Part shown: positions 56,044 to 63,874 of the stretch, piece after piece
How positions within the stretch are numbered: position 1 is the first letter of the stretch
Layout of the letters: each line of letters begins with the position of its first letter
Assembly (NCBI RefSeq): GCF_002760665.1
Contig: NZ_PDOB01000001.1
Coordinates: 347,401 to 411,400, forward strand
Direction: 5' to 3'
Source: Massilia psychrophila
GTDB lineage: Bacteria > Pseudomonadota > Gammaproteobacteria > Burkholderiales > Burkholderiaceae_D
DNA length: 64,000 nt
The notes under the pieces: generated by a model
The model's input: the letters and a program-made list of their open reading frames with translations, nothing else
Told to the model about the DNA's origin: nothing
Database searches by the model: none
Program-made: the position numbers and the translations under genes

Positions 56044-56385
56044 ATGGCACACCACGCTCTGGCATCACAAGAAAGCTACAATCCGAACCATCTGCTCGAC
56101 ATCCTGCTCGGCAAGATGCAGCTGAAGAACGACGCTGCCCTGTCGCGCATGCTTGAAGTGGCGCCGCCTGTCATCAGCAAGATACGCCACCACCGCTTGC
56201 CGGTCGGCGCATCGCTGTTGATCCGCATGCACGAAGTGACCGGCATGAGCATCCGCGACTTGCGCGACCTGATGGGCGACCGTCGGACCAAATATCGCCT
56301 GTCGGACGCCCAGGGTCGTCCAAAGGCCGAAGACAAGGCCGCTGCCGAGCCTGCCGCTACGACTACCGGCAATTATGCTCATTGA
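56044..56385 (+). CDS. Small helix-turn-helix protein conserved in Oxalobacteraceae
   Basis: The 113-residue protein has a compact HTH core: LLDILLGKMQLKNDAALSRMLEVAPPVISKIRHHRLPVGASLLIRMHEVTGMSIRDLRDLMGDRR. The phage-repressor-like spacing (NDAALSRMLEVAPPVISKIRHH) suggests sequence-specific DNA binding. The C-terminal 25 residues are Lys/Ala/Pro-rich and probably disordered. I chose the ATG at 56044, preceded by ACGAGG; an in-frame ATG at 55987 would add 19 unlikely residues. I recall close homologues across Oxalobacteraceae, but no function. It is alone on its strand. Confidence 0.75.
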   Translation: MAHHALASQESYNPNHLLDILLGKMQLKNDAALSRMLEVAPPVISKIRHHRLPVGASLLIRMHEVTGMSIRDLRDLMGDRRTKYRLSDAQGRPKAEDKAAAEPAATTTGNYAH

Positions 56386-56512
56386 TTGCGTGGGCATGGC
56401 GGCGGTCGCTGTCATGCTTTCGTTGACAAGTACAGCGGCCCAGCGTGGCAAGCCGCCGCGCCCGCTGCCTTGCGCGCATCGCACAGCGCGTAAGCCTGCG
56501 AAACCCGATGGA

Positions 56513-57355
56513 TCAGCTCATCAGGACAACTGAAATTTCATCGAACTGCAGTTCGGTTTCGCGGAACACATGCAAGTAGGCTTCTTCACTCAGTCCCAGC
56601 GCGCTCCATGCGACCGGCGACACTGGTGGCACCAGCTCGTTGTCTTCGCCTGCAACGTCCAACGCGTGGACGACCGCGTTCGCCACGTGGATGATGGTGG
56701 CAAGAAAACCGGCGCCGGCCCGTTCCGGCTCATGGTGCCAAGCAATTCCCCGCAACATCGTATCCGAAAAATTCCAGCGTTCCCCCAATGCAACACCAAC
56801 CATGACGTGGTCGATGCCGAGTACCGCGCGCTCGGCCTTGATCAGTTCGCAATCATGCTCGCCGCGCCAGGCCAGGACGTCGGCGTAGCGCTGCGGATAG
56901 GTGCTGACCAGCACCAGACGGCCGATGTCATGCAGCAGGCCGGTGGTGAACGCGTAGTCCTGGTTGAAGCGCATGTGCCGCGCCAACACCCGCGCGCAGG
57001 CGGCAGTGGCAATTGAATGGCGCCAAAATGCCTTGTTGTCGAAGCCGGCGCACTGGCCGGCGGAAAAACAGCCAGTGACGGCGGCGGCGGTGATCAGGTT
57101 GCGCGTGGTCTCGAAGCCGAGAAAGGTGATGGCCTGCTGGATCGTGGTGACCTTGACCTGCAGGCCGTAGGTCGACGAATTGGCCAGCCGCAACGTCTTG
57201 GCGGTGAGCGCCTGGTCGTGTGACACTTTGCGAGCCAGCACCGAAATATCGACGTCTTCCTGGTCAATGCTGGTCAGTAGTTCCATCACGACCGCTGGCA
57301 GCGAAGGCAAGTCCTGCAGCCTGGCAATGACGTCGTCGAGACTGAGTGGCATCAT
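56513..57355 (-). CDS. HDOD domain signalling protein
   Basis: The 280-residue protein consists mainly of an HDOD domain: LPSLPAVVMELLTSIDQEDVDISVLARKVSHDQALTAKTLRLANSS (residues 15-60), then RHSIATAACARVLARHM and FTTGLLHDIGRLVLVSTYP. HDOD proteins are HD-like but usually lack phosphohydrolase activity and act as signalling adaptors in chemotaxis and c-di-GMP circuits. The start overlaps the stop of the 115-residue partner (ATGA), so the two are translated together. A GGGAG site precedes it. Confidence 0.88.
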   Translation of the reverse strand: MMPLSLDDVIARLQDLPSLPAVVMELLTSIDQEDVDISVLARKVSHDQALTAKTLRLANSSTYGLQVKVTTIQQAITFLGFETTRNLITAAAVTGCFSAGQCAGFDNKAFWRHSIATAACARVLARHMRFNQDYAFTTGLLHDIGRLVLVSTYPQRYADVLAWRGEHDCELIKAERAVLGIDHVMVGVALGERWNFSDTMLRGIAWHHEPERAGAGFLATIIHVANAVVHALDVAGEDNELVPPVSPVAWSALGLSEEAYLHVFRETELQFDEISVVLMS

Positions 57356-57699
57356 TGTTCGATCTCCCGGCCCAGTCGATAGGCTTGCATGAAGTGGTGC
57401 AAGGCGGCGCCCGCCGAGTCGGCGTGGTGCCTGGCGTCGTTGTTACGAAACAGATAAGCCAGGCGCTGCTGCAGCATGGCGTAGTCCGGCGCCGCTTCGG
57501 CACTGTCGGCGCTGCTGGCAGTATGGCGCAACACCGCCAGCGCTTCGATGCCATGGCGCGGCAACAGTGCGATGATCGGCGCGGTCAGGACTGCACCTTG
57601 CGGCAACAGCACCTGGCCCTGCCGGTCCAGTAATACATCGGATAGCACCATGCCCGGCCTGACGTCGGCCAGCGCAAGATGCTGATAAGCTGAATTCAT
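57352..57699 (-). CDS. Small signalling partner protein (RPGM-type N-terminal module)
   Basis: The 115-residue product starts MNSAYQHLALADVRPGMVLSDVLLDRQGQVLLPQGAVLTAPIIALLPRHGIEAL. This stretch matches the module often fused in front of HD-GYP and HDOD domains (V-R-P-G-M-V-L ... D-x-x-G-x-x-L-L-P-x-G-x-x-L-T). The rest is helical (YAMLQQRLAYLFRNNDARHHADSAGAALHHFMQAYRLG) with several His. I chose the ATG at 57699 after GGAGGA; an alternative ATG lies four codons upstream. A much longer reverse frame across the kinase gene is a shadow. The gene runs divergently from the kinase and is coupled to the HDOD gene, so a split two-protein sensor/adaptor is plausible. Confidence 0.72.
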   Translation of the reverse strand: MNSAYQHLALADVRPGMVLSDVLLDRQGQVLLPQGAVLTAPIIALLPRHGIEALAVLRHTASSADSAEAAPDYAMLQQRLAYLFRNNDARHHADSAGAALHHFMQAYRLGREIEQ

Positions 57700-57840
57700 G
57701 CCATCCTCCATCTTCCAGTGATGCGATCTTACCACCGGGTGCCCGGCTTTCGACCAACTGTTTTTACGGCCGTCGCCCGCTTGCCAACGCGCATCGCTTG
57801 CCTTACATTGGACAACGCGGCATCGCCTTGAAAGGATCGA

Positions 57841-59490
57841 ATGTTCAGTATCCAGAGCCGGCTGAAACTGCTGTTCGTACTGATCGTCACACTGGTGCTG
57901 GCGATCTCCGGCAGTTACGCGCAGTATTCGCTCGGCAAGGAACTCGAGAGCAGCCACCAGCGCCTGCGCGAAGGTGTGCTGACGCGCCTGGCGATCAGCC
58001 TGCCGCCGGCATTGTGGGACTTCGACAAGGCCAAGGTAGACACCATCATTGAAGCGGAAATGTTGCCGTTGGAAGTGGAGTCGATTCGCGTCTACGACAG
58101 CGCCGTCGAGCTGTTCGCCAGCAAGGCGCGCGGCGCCGACGGCCGCCTGGTGGTTCCCAGCGGGCCGCCGCCGCCGGGCGGCCTGCCGGCCCGGCGCGAA
58201 CTGGTGTTCCGCGACGCCGGCTCGGCCAGCACCAGCATTCGCCCAGTGTCGGTGGGTAAAGTAGTGGTCTACTTCAGCCGCGCACAGATCGACGCCGCGC
58301 TCGCTTCCGAACTGTTCCGCAAGCTGCTCGAGGTGCTGCTGCTCGACATCATCCTGGTGATGGCACTGTCGCTGTCGCTGCGGGTAGTGTTCCGCCCGCT
58401 GCGGCAGTTGCGCGACGGCCTGTTCGAACTGGCCACGCGCGGCACCGGCGAAGTCGAAGAGTTGCCGGAAGACCGGCGCGACGAACTCGGCGACGTGATC
58501 CGCGGCTTCAACCAGATCCAGCGCCGCCTGAAGTCGACCATCGCGCGCATCCGCGAAGCCGAGGACGCCGCGCGCCGTTCGCAGCAACAGAGCGCGCAGG
58601 CCATGACCGACTTGCGCCTGACCCAGGAGTCGCTGCTGCAGGCCGAGCGGCTGGCGTCGCTGGGCAGCTTGGTGGCCGGGGTCGCGCATGAAATCAACAC
58701 CCCGGTCGGCATCGCCCTGACCAGTGCGTCGGTGCTGAAAGACGCCACCGATGACATGCAGGCGGCGCTCGCCGGCGGCGTACTGAAGAAATCGGTGATG
58801 CTGCGCTACATTGCCACCGCCGCCGAAAGTTCGCGCCTGATCATGAACAATGCCTACCGCGCAGCGCACCTGATCCACAGCTTCAAGCAGATCGCCGTCG
58901 ACCAGACCAGCGAGGCGAGGCGCCCGTTCGTATTGATGGAATACGTCGAGGAAATCGTCACCAGCCTGCGGCCGACACTGAAGACGACGCGGATCGCGCT
59001 CAAGTTCGACGGCGCCGATGACATTGTGCTCGACAGCTATCCAGGCGCCTTCGCCCAGGTGATAACGAACCTGGTGCTCAATTGCGTCGAGCATGCGTTC
59101 GATCCGGAGCAGCCGGGAGAAATCCGGATCCACGCGCGGCTCGACGTCGACGTTGTCGAACTCGAACTGAGCGACAACGGCAAGGGCATCGCGCCCGAAC
59201 TGCTGGAGCGCATTTTCGAGCCGTTCTTTACTACCCGGCGCGGGCAAGGCGGTACCGGGCTGGGCCTGAACATTGTCTATAACTTGGTGGTAAAACAATT
59301 TAATGGGACCATCTCGGTGCGCAGTACGCTCGGCCACGGCACCTGCTTCACGCTGCGGCTTGCGCGTGTCGCCCCGCAAGCGGTGCCCGCAACAGGGGGC
59401 GCCGAAAGCGCCGGTGCGGCGTTCCCGGAGCGCATCGCCGCGCGCCCGGCAGTGCGCCAGGCAATGGGCGACGAAGGTCTGCCCGGATGA
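57841..59490 (+). CDS. Membrane sensor histidine kinase
   Basis: The 549-residue kinase has membrane segment 1 at about residues 7-27, a periplasmic sensor of about 140 residues (28-165) and membrane segment 2 at about 163-185 (LLEVLLLDIILVMALSLSL). A HAMP-like linker and coiled coil follow. The H-box is AGVAHEINTPVGIAL with His near 283; the ATP domain has TNLVLNCVEHAF, DNGKGIAPELLERIFEPFF and GTGLGLNIV. No response regulator is adjacent, so its target is unknown. It faces the HDOD pair, 141 bp away, which suggests a shared signalling circuit. The C-terminal 50 residues are Ala/Pro-rich. Confidence 0.9.
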   Translation: MFSIQSRLKLLFVLIVTLVLAISGSYAQYSLGKELESSHQRLREGVLTRLAISLPPALWDFDKAKVDTIIEAEMLPLEVESIRVYDSAVELFASKARGADGRLVVPSGPPPPGGLPARRELVFRDAGSASTSIRPVSVGKVVVYFSRAQIDAALASELFRKLLEVLLLDIILVMALSLSLRVVFRPLRQLRDGLFELATRGTGEVEELPEDRRDELGDVIRGFNQIQRRLKSTIARIREAEDAARRSQQQSAQAMTDLRLTQESLLQAERLASLGSLVAGVAHEINTPVGIALTSASVLKDATDDMQAALAGGVLKKSVMLRYIATAAESSRLIMNNAYRAAHLIHSFKQIAVDQTSEARRPFVLMEYVEEIVTSLRPTLKTTRIALKFDGADDIVLDSYPGAFAQVITNLVLNCVEHAFDPEQPGEIRIHARLDVDVVELELSDNGKGIAPELLERIFEPFFTTRRGQGGTGLGLNIVYNLVVKQFNGTISVRSTLGHGTCFTLRLARVAPQAVPATGGAESAGAAFPERIAARPAVRQAMGDEGLPG

Positions 59491-59733
59491 GCGGCGCCAT
59501 AACCAGCCACGGACGAGCAGGCAGTACGTTGGCAAACCGTTCTGCGCGCGGCGCCCATGCAGGCGCTAGCGCTTGCGCTGCAACGCCGGCGGAAATCATT
59601 TAAACTCAGATTGTCGCCGCTGGGTGAAGGCAAGCAGTCGCGAGTGGCTGCCGGCAATGGCCGGCGCTGGCGCAGGTTCTTGTGCGGACTGGTACAAGTG
59701 CCTGCATAGATCTTGCACCCGAGCCGACCGGGG

Positions 59734-59822
59734 CAGCCACGGGGGTAGCCACAGAGGTAGCCGCAGAGGCAGCCACAGAGGTAGACACGTACGTGACACA
59801 TATGTGGCTACCTCTGTGGCGA
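59734..59822. repeat. 12-bp tandem repeat array with an inverted copy
   Basis: About five 12-bp units run from 59734 to 59793: GGCAGCCACGGG, GGTAGCCACAGA, GGTAGCCGCAGA, GGCAGCCACAGA and a diverged GGTAGACACGTA. At 59806-59822 GTGGCTACCTCTGTGGC is a near-exact reverse complement of units 2-3. In between are the palindromes CACGTACGTG and CACATATGTG. It fills the 345-bp gap between two convergent genes and could fold into a large hairpin; no gene was recognised in the rest of 59491-59835. Confidence 0.7.
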
Positions 59823-59835
59823 CATCGACGCCAGC

Positions 59836-60096
59836 TCACTTGAACGTTTCGCTGCCGTCGCGGCGGGCCCGAAAGCCGATCAGGCACAGGCCAAGCAGCA
59901 TCATGGCAAATACCGCCGGTTCGGCCAGGTCCGACGAGACCGGTTGAAGGACCGCGACGCCCTCCGGCGGTGCCGTCAGCGCCGCGTGCGGCGCTGAACT
60001 GACGGCGCCGTGCGCGGAAACGATCTCCATTACGCTGGCGCGCGCATGCGCGCCAAGGGCCATTGCCAGCATTGCTGCAAGTGCGAATTTTTTCAC
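59836..60096 (-). CDS. Tiny secreted protein with PEP-CTERM-like C-terminus
   Basis: The 86-residue product has a signal peptide (MKKFALAAMLAMALGAHARA, cleavage expected after about residue 20) and a short, featureless middle of about 38 residues. The end, AEPAVFAMMLLGLCLIGFRARR (residues 58-79), copies the PEP-CTERM sorting tag: a P-containing motif, a hydrophobic helix and a basic cluster, here with AEP in place of PEP. Such proteins are handled by exosortase and rhomboid-like peptidases in exopolysaccharide-producing bacteria. The start is a GTG at 60096 after GAAGGA. The mature part is too short for a known domain. Confidence 0.65.
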   Translation of the reverse strand: MKKFALAAMLAMALGAHARASVMEIVSAHGAVSSAPHAALTAPPEGVAVLQPVSSDLAEPAVFAMMLLGLCLIGFRARRDGSETFK

Positions 60097-60398
60097 GGAG
60101 TTTTCCTTCAGTTGTCCCGCAGCCGACCAAAAATCTGAACCACATCCGAATCACAGCATAGCTAGTTTTTAAGCGTGAAGGCGTCCGATTGAACTGGCAA
60201 AAAAACAAGGCTGCAACGTATTGAAGAGTCCGATCGTAAAGACACTATCCAGGTTTAAAGATGTGAAAAATCGCAATGGAACACGTCATGCCGGCGCCGG
60301 TTTTATCGAGTCAATAAACTTATTTATCAGGGCGATAACGGGTTCATTACCGCTTTCATCGCACTTGTTGCGACGCACGAAGTTTTACACTTATTTAT

Positions 60399-60428
60399 TT
60401 GCATGACGGTTTTTTTTGGGGGTATAGT
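60399..60428 (+). promoter_or_regulatory. Candidate sigma-70 promoter of the FtsH-like gene
   Basis: TTGCAT (60399-60404) and TATAGT (60423-60428) are separated by 18 bp that include a run of eight T. The predicted 5' leader to the ATG at 60600 is about 165 nt. The wider region 60097-60599 is AT-rich and otherwise shows no gene; a 61-codon frame at 60221 lacks support. Confidence 0.45.
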
Positions 60429-60599
60429 CTCCACATACTTATTGCCCCAAAGCACTAAAACGATATCAAACGGTCACCCTCGGTCGTAATGGCATCGAAA
60501 TGCCGCTGCCTGCGCCGTACCCCACTTCGTCGGCTGTCCAAGACTGTTTGCACATTGCGCCTCGCGCATTAATCGATCAAAAAGTACAAAGAGTAATCT

Positions 60600-62558
60600 A
60601 TGCCTAATCTTGCAAAACTTCAAATCGCCTTCAAGAACGTGTACGTGCGCATCTCCGCCGCGCTGCTGGTCGCGCTGACGGCTTGGCTGGTGCTTTCCAG
60701 CGGCGACGTGGCCCAGGACACGAGCCCATTGGTACTGTCGCAAAATATTTCCGAAATTACCGCACTGGCTGCGCGCAAGCATCAACTCGACTACCTGCTG
60801 GTGGCCAAACCGTTGTCCGAGTCGCCGCGCTATATCTTCAAGTTCAAGGGCGCCCCCGAACTGCACGTGGTCAAAGTGCCGAGCACCTCGCACCTGAGCC
60901 TTGAGCGCGAAGTGCTGCTCAAAAACGCCATTCCGTATTCGATCGCCAAAGACGATTTCCTTGCTTCGCACAAAGCGGTGCTGCTCGATGAAGGCGAAAA
61001 CAGCGCGACCGCCGAGGCAACTGCATTCCTGAAGCGTCATGCGTTCGAAATCCTGATTATTTTCTTCATCATCTATGCGCTCAAGTTCGGCATTCCGGGA
61101 ATGGGCATGAACGCTTCCGTCATCACGCCCGACAAGCTCAAAGGCAGCATGGACGACCTGATCGGCATGGACGACATCAAGCAGGAAGTGCTGCACCTCG
61201 AGGACATGATCCGCAACCGCGCCGAGTACAAATCGCACAACATCGACAAGCCGTTTAACGTGATGCTGACGGGCCCGGCCGGCACCGGCAAGACCAAGCT
61301 GGTCGGCTACCTAGCCAAGAAACTGGATGTGCCGCTGATCCAGGCTTCCGGCTCGGCGCTGGAATCGGGTTTCGTCGGCGGCGGATCGAAGGCGCTCAAC
61401 GCCTTGTACCGCAAGGCATGCGCGCGCGGCAGCTGCATCATCTTTCTCGACGAAGCGCAGACGCTGTTCATGCCGCGCGGCCGCGGCGAAAAGAAGTGGG
61501 AAGACGATACCGCCAACACCTTGCTCGGCCTCATGGACGGGGTCAAAAGCGACAAGGGCGCCGGCGTGATCTGGGTGGTTGCATCGAACTTCGACGACGC
61601 GTCGTCGGAGATGGATGAAGCGATGCTGCGCCGCTTTTCGGTGAAAATCAATTTCCGCCTGCCGAACAAGAGCGAACGCGGCGAGTTGCTGAAAAGTTTC
61701 CTGTCGCGCAAAAAAGAAGGCCTGGTCGACTGGAATGACCTCGACCTTGGCCAGGTCGCCGAGATGACCGCCAACCTCAGCCCGGCGCTGCTGGAAACCG
61801 TGGTTGAACGCGCCAGCATGATTTCAATCCAGGAAAAGAAGATCATCAATACCGACCTGATGTTCCGCGCCTTCGAGCGCGCCACGCTCGGCCTGACCGA
61901 CCGCGCCACGACGGCCGAAAAGCACAAGCAGCGTGAACGGGTGGCGCTGCACGAGCTCGGCCACTTCTTCATGCAGATCGATCCGTACCTGCGCCAGGGG
62001 ATGACGTTGGCCGAGGTAAAGGAAAAGTCGCACCTGCTCAAGATCAGCACCGAGTCGGTGTCGAAAATCGGCGCCTTGGGTTATGTGCTGCAGTCGGGCG
62101 ATGACGTGTCGCTGCGCACCCTCGAAGAGCTCGAGCGGGACGTGATCCAGTTGTACGGCGGCGTCGCCGCCGAGGAGCTGTTCTACGGCGCCCGCGGCAT
62201 TTCGGTCGGCAGCCAGAACGATATCGAGAAGGCGACCAAGATGCTCAACCTGATGGTCAACCGCCTGTCGATGTATTCGCGCTCGAAGATCGATTACTCC
62301 CAGCTCGGCCACGACACCAACGGCGAGCGCTCGATCCGCCAGGTGGAAGAAAAATCCGATGAGCTCTACAGCTACACGCTGGGCGCGATCCGCGACTACA
62401 AGGCCGTCATCGAATCGATCAAGGACACCTTGCTCGACCAGTACGTACTGTCGAAGGACGCCGTGTTCGCGCTGCTCGAAGAGCGGCGCGACCTGATGCT
62501 GTCGCACGTCGTTTTGCCGCATTTGAAACTGTGCGGCGACGGGGCGGCGTCCGTTTAA
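60600..62558 (+). CDS. Divergent FtsH-like AAA+ zinc metalloprotease
   Basis: The 652-residue protein has two membrane segments (about residues 16-33 and 144-163), so a periplasmic part of about 110 residues lies between. The AAA+ module has Walker A GPAGTGKT at 225-232, Walker B CIIFLDEAQ and a pore-like FVGGGSK. The M41 protease motif reads HELGH at 451-455 (usual FtsH: HEAGH), with NDIEKAT near 540-546 supplying the third zinc ligand. The second region of homology reads EMDEAMLRRFSVKI rather than the usual LRPGRFDR. The sequence therefore belongs to a side branch, not canonical FtsH. Start ATG 60600. Confidence 0.87.
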   Translation: MPNLAKLQIAFKNVYVRISAALLVALTAWLVLSSGDVAQDTSPLVLSQNISEITALAARKHQLDYLLVAKPLSESPRYIFKFKGAPELHVVKVPSTSHLSLEREVLLKNAIPYSIAKDDFLASHKAVLLDEGENSATAEATAFLKRHAFEILIIFFIIYALKFGIPGMGMNASVITPDKLKGSMDDLIGMDDIKQEVLHLEDMIRNRAEYKSHNIDKPFNVMLTGPAGTGKTKLVGYLAKKLDVPLIQASGSALESGFVGGGSKALNALYRKACARGSCIIFLDEAQTLFMPRGRGEKKWEDDTANTLLGLMDGVKSDKGAGVIWVVASNFDDASSEMDEAMLRRFSVKINFRLPNKSERGELLKSFLSRKKEGLVDWNDLDLGQVAEMTANLSPALLETVVERASMISIQEKKIINTDLMFRAFERATLGLTDRATTAEKHKQRERVALHELGHFFMQIDPYLRQGMTLAEVKEKSHLLKISTESVSKIGALGYVLQSGDDVSLRTLEELERDVIQLYGGVAAEELFYGARGISVGSQNDIEKATKMLNLMVNRLSMYSRSKIDYSQLGHDTNGERSIRQVEEKSDELYSYTLGAIRDYKAVIESIKDTLLDQYVLSKDAVFALLEERRDLMLSHVVLPHLKLCGDGAASV

Positions 62559-62581
62559 ATCCAGGAACGGTGCCCCCGACA

Positions 62582-63097
62582 CTACTTAGTTCCGCTGACG
62601 ATACGCTTGATCGAATCGTCCTCATGGACGATATCGTCAATCTTCCAACACCCCTTTTCCTTGCGCAACACGATGCGTGCACTACGCGGTTCGGGCGGGC
62701 CCGTCGCTTCAATCGAAAAGCGCACCGAATAGATGACTTCGGCACGAGTTCCGCTGCGCATCGATTGGCGAAACGATTTGGGCCGTCGGGCATATCCTTC
62801 TTGCGAATTGGTCCAAAGATCGCCTCCGCAAATACCGCAAATTTCGTCATTCGCTGTCGCGCGCGCATGGTCCCGCCGAATCGATGCGAGTAAATCGGCC
62901 GTGATGAAACGGCCGGAATCGGCGGCCGCGAGTTGCGGTATGTTTTTCGACACCCAGCGCGTGACGGCGACGGGGGAATCGCTGGCGCATGCCGACGCTG
63001 CGGCAGCGTCGGCGGCGAGCATGTTCAGGGCGAATACTAAAATTAAAGCAGCGTTGGTCAATCTACTCGTCCTTTCGCGGCAGCTATTCCACGACAT
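62582..63097 (-). CDS. Secreted DUF3828-like protein
   Basis: The 171-residue product starts with a signal-peptide-like stretch (LTNAALILVFALNMLAADAAAASA, cleavage near residue 35). Its mature part contains two Cys in CGICGGDLWTNSQEG and ends with a CWKIDDIVHEDDSIKRI segment, where GCWKIDDI resembles DUF3828. It is likely periplasmic or surface-bound. I chose the ATG at 63097, which has GGGAG 8 bases upstream; an ATG at 63112 adds five residues. The start lies inside the end of the amidase-like pseudogene (14-bp overlap), as expected for a coupled effector/immunity pair; the immunity role is inference. Confidence 0.7.
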   Translation of the reverse strand: MSWNSCRERTSRLTNAALILVFALNMLAADAAAASACASDSPVAVTRWVSKNIPQLAAADSGRFITADLLASIRRDHARATANDEICGICGGDLWTNSQEGYARRPKSFRQSMRSGTRAEVIYSVRFSIEATGPPEPRSARIVLRKEKGCWKIDDIVHEDDSIKRIVSGTK

Positions 63098-63446
63098 AGT
63101 AATTGCTCCCATCGTTCACTGCGCGCGGCGCGGCTCGAAAGTAGATAGTGCGTTCGCTGACGGGCTGGCCAACCCATTGGTCGGTTACCTAAATTCCAAC
63201 TGCGGTCTGGCCAAGATAAATCGCAACGTGGGAAGTACCATCGACTTTGTTGGCATAGCTGTTGTTCTTGTCGAAGGTTGCAATCGCCGTACCAATCGCG
63301 ATTCCGACCGTTCCTTTGACGAGAGCGCCTTTTCGCCACACGCCAGTGTGTGGCATTGATGTTGCTTGGCGCGCGTATGCAACGCAATGTCCGTTTCCGA
63401 CAGAGCTTCCTTTGAATTTTTCGGGATCAAGTGCGACATAAGCCAT
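63084..63446 (-). pseudogene. BPSL0067-family (putative amidase) gene with an in-frame amber stop
   Basis: The ATG at 63446, after CAGGAG, gives 85 residues: MAYVALDPEKFKGSSVGNGHCVAYARQ...GTSHVAIYLGQTAVGI. A TAG follows at 63189-63191. In the same frame the next 34 codons read VTDQWVGQPVSERTIYFRAA...NDGSNYYVVE and then a normal TAG at 63084-63086. The whole makes the standard BPSL0067 length of about 120 residues, so one codon, probably CAG, mutated to TAG. The putative catalytic Cys21 (GHCVA) and His73 (SHVAIY) both precede the stop; the conserved tail is lost. Confidence 0.78.
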
Positions 63447-63585
63447 GAGCCATCTCCTGTGATAAAGAGTGGAGTTGCCGCCGTATGAACTTGATGTTCT
63501 GACGCGACTTGAAAAGCGTAGTCGCCTTCGCGGTAAAGTGCTTGATACTGATCAATATTTAGTTGCTTAAATTCAATAAACTTGT

Positions 63586-63617
63586 GCTTGACGGCTTGAC
63601 GGCTTGACGGCTTGACG
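63586..63617. repeat. Four tandem copies of the 8-bp unit GCTTGACG
   Basis: Units at 63586-63593, 63594-63601, 63602-63609 and 63610-63617 are identical. They lie about 140 bp upstream of the amidase-like gene and just beyond the TetR remnant end, in a non-coding stretch (63447-63632). The number of copies may vary between strains. Confidence 0.85.
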
Positions 63618-63632
63618 GTGAAGCGGCCTGAT

Positions 63633-63797
63633 TTACGGCGCCGTCGCCAGCATCAACAGCGCCTTGCGCACCGACGCGCGCACCGCCAAAAACTCCTCGC
63701 GCCGCTTGTTATTGTCGAGCCTGAATAGCATCAATCCTTCCATCTGCGCCACCATCAGGATCGCGCGCTGCATGTATTCGCTGTCCGGAAGGCGCTG
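63633..63797 (-). pseudogene. C-terminal remnant of a TetR-family regulator
   Basis: Read on the minus strand, the last 54 codons give QRLPDSEYMQRAILMVAQMEGLMLFRLDNNKRREEFLAVRASVRKALLMLATAP-stop, a typical end of a TetR repressor (the MQRAILMVAQMEGLMLF helix). Immediately upstream in frame is a TGA, and the sequence changes character near 63791-63797. The DNA-binding N-terminal part is missing. The break fits insertion of the mobile element to its right. Confidence 0.65.
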
Positions 63798-63798
63798 T

Positions 63799-63826
63799 CA
63801 ACTTGCTGAACCGGGGAAGCAAGTTG
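63799..63826. repeat. 9-bp inverted repeat near the probable end of a mobile element
   Basis: CAACTTGCT (63799-63807) and AGCAAGTTG (63818-63826) are exact reverse complements around a 10-nt loop. It sits just after the TetR break and about 50 bp beyond the stop of the partial gene to the right, so it may be a terminal or subterminal hairpin of that element. Confidence 0.5.
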
Positions 63827-63874
63827 TAGAGCCCGGGGCGAAATTGCCTCTGGGCGGGTAACAAGTGTCGCGAA

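Noticed and set aside
57352..59535. Reverse-strand 727-codon frame over the sensor kinase
   Set aside because: Only its last 115 codons (57352-57699) look real; the rest is antisense to the kinase.
59734..59793. Possible CRISPR array
   Set aside because: Units are 12 bp with no spacers, and no cas genes are in the window.
59573..59947. 124-codon plus frame with GSHGGSHRGS repeats
   Set aside because: It is only a translation of the 12-bp repeat array.
60221..60406. 61-codon plus frame before the FtsH-like gene
   Set aside because: Weak start, no homology recognised, ends just before the promoter-like site.
63189..63191. TAG as pyrrolysine or programmed readthrough
   Set aside because: No pyl genes or readthrough context visible; a simple nonsense mutation is more likely.
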